From contig NZ_SCVC01000042.1 of assembly GCF_004297405.1 (NCBI RefSeq), forward strand, positions 124,001 to 188,000: a stretch of 64,000 bases of DNA. The letters are read 5' to 3'. Under the pieces are notes generated by a model. That model had not been told where the DNA came from. It saw nothing but the letters and a program-made list of their open reading frames with translations, and searched no databases. Numbering within the stretch: the stretch's first letter is position 1; each line of letters opens with the position of its first letter. Origin of the DNA: Reyranella sp. (GTDB taxonomy: Bacteria; Pseudomonadota; Alphaproteobacteria; Reyranellales; Reyranellaceae). The translations under genes were made by a program, and so were the position numbers. This document shows, piece after piece, positions 63,480 to 64,000 of this stretch.

Positions 63480-64000
63480 ATGAACGTTTCACGTCGCGTC
63501 GCGCTCGGCGGCCTCCTGGCGATGAGTACCGGCACGCCGTTGCTTGCCGCCGACTGGCGGCCGACGCGGACCATGAACTGGATCGTGCCATTCCCGCCCG
63601 GCGGCTCGAACGACACCTTTGCCCGGCCGATTGCAGCCCATGTCGGCGAGCAGTTCGGCCAGCCGGTCGTGGTCGACAATCGTAGTGGGGCCGGCGGCAC
63701 CCTGGGTGGCATGATCGTGGCCCGGTCGCGACCCGACGGCTGCACACTCCTCGTCGCCAATTCGGCACAGACTTTTGCGCCGGTGGTCTACGCCGAATCG
63801 GGCTTCGATTTGGCGCGCCTTTTTGCGCCGGTCAGCCTCCTGGCCAAAGTGCCCGTCAGCCTCGTCGTCAATCCAGCCAAGCTCGACGTAAAAGATTTCG
63901 CAGGTTTTCTCGCGGCGGCGAAGAAATCGCCCGGCGCCATCAACATCGGCTCATCGGGACTCGGCACCATGCCGCATCTCGCCATCGAACTCCTGCAGCA
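63480..64000 (+). CDS. Bug-family (TctC) periplasmic binding protein 3, 3'-truncated by window edge
   Basis: Open to the end of the window (173 codons seen). MNVSRRVALGGLLAMSTG is a Tat-like signal; WIVPFPPGGSNDTFARPIA and VVVDNRSGAGGTLGGMIVA match the Bug core and are closely related to the preceding copy, pointing to tandem duplication. Only 3 bases separate the two genes. The remaining ~150 residues lie outside. Confidence 0.88.
   Translation, partial: MNVSRRVALGGLLAMSTGTPLLAADWRPTRTMNWIVPFPPGGSNDTFARPIAAHVGEQFGQPVVVDNRSGAGGTLGGMIVARSRPDGCTLLVANSAQTFAPVVYAESGFDLARLFAPVSLLAKVPVSLVVNPAKLDVKDFAGFLAAAKKSPGAINIGSSGLGTMPHLAIELLQ

Overview
High-GC bacterial chromosome, almost certainly an alphaproteobacterium with a versatile, aerobic soil/water lifestyle. 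The best lineage clue is an exact alphaproteobacterial LexA box (GTTC-N7-GTTC) in front of an imuA-imuB-dnaE2 mutagenesis operon. The wealth of ABC, TRAP and Bug-type solute-binding proteins, CaiB/acyl-CoA enzymes and class III cyclases fits Rhizobiales/Rhodospirillales-type genomes; the genus cannot be fixed from this sequence. Genes are packed tightly, many with 4-base start/stop overlaps. No tRNA, rRNA, IS element, prophage or CRISPR array was seen, and no gene-free stretch exceeds about 200 bases.

Layout. 0-2 kb: the end of a DMT exporter and moaA. 2.1-7.2 kb: ligase-associated repair module (ATP-dependent ligase, MBL exonuclease, divergent Lhr helicase). 7.2-13.7 kb: SOS mutasome operon imuA-imuB-vapB-vapC-dnaE2 with a toxin-antitoxin pair inside it. 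13.8-22.8 kb: periplasmic MBL hydrolase, a small membrane protein in frame with an APH(6)-like kinase that has no canonical start, pyruvate-oxidase-like enzyme, HDAC-family deacetylase, CaiB CoA-transferase, ureide/carbamoyl hydrolase, BenE permease, and an AhpD-like gene divergent from an HxlR regulator with twin operators. 23.2-33.3 kb: a long co-directional run of sulfite dehydrogenase (sorAB), putrescine-type ABC (potFGHI) and branched-chain amino-acid-type ABC genes. 33.3-35.2 kb: a canonical class III adenylate cyclase.

35.2-43.3 kb is the aerobic benzoyl-CoA (box) region: benzoate-CoA ligase, boxB and boxC, with a SulP transporter, an OmpA-like small protein and a poly-glutamate protein between them. 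boxA is not in the window. A near-perfect dyad lies 9 bases upstream of boxC. 43.4-51 kb: GNAT, Rrf2-type regulator, secreted Cys-rich protein, acyl-CoA dehydrogenase, AhpD-type peroxidase, two tandem cyclases with altered purine-specificity residues, and a Tat-exported transglutaminase whose Shine-Dalgarno is predicted to be locked in a hairpin. 51.1-55.7 kb: a second complete Liv-type ABC cluster. 55.8-64 kb: a UraD-UraH fusion for ureide synthesis, an aldehyde dehydrogenase with a strong terminator, three Bug-type binding proteins and a TRAP transporter whose binding-protein gene is convergent with its permeases.

How it fits together: the first 14 kb is a DNA damage response island; the middle and right arms are catabolic, pairing uptake systems with CoA ligation, benzoyl-CoA epoxidation and ring cleavage, sulfite oxidation and purine/ureide breakdown, with cAMP-type signalling enzymes interspersed. 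The most unusual items are the TA module embedded in the SOS mutasome, the start-codon-less kinase separated from the upstream gene by a single in-frame TAG, the SD-sequestering hairpin, the noncanonical tandem cyclases, and the possible acetylation circuit around benzoate-CoA ligase.
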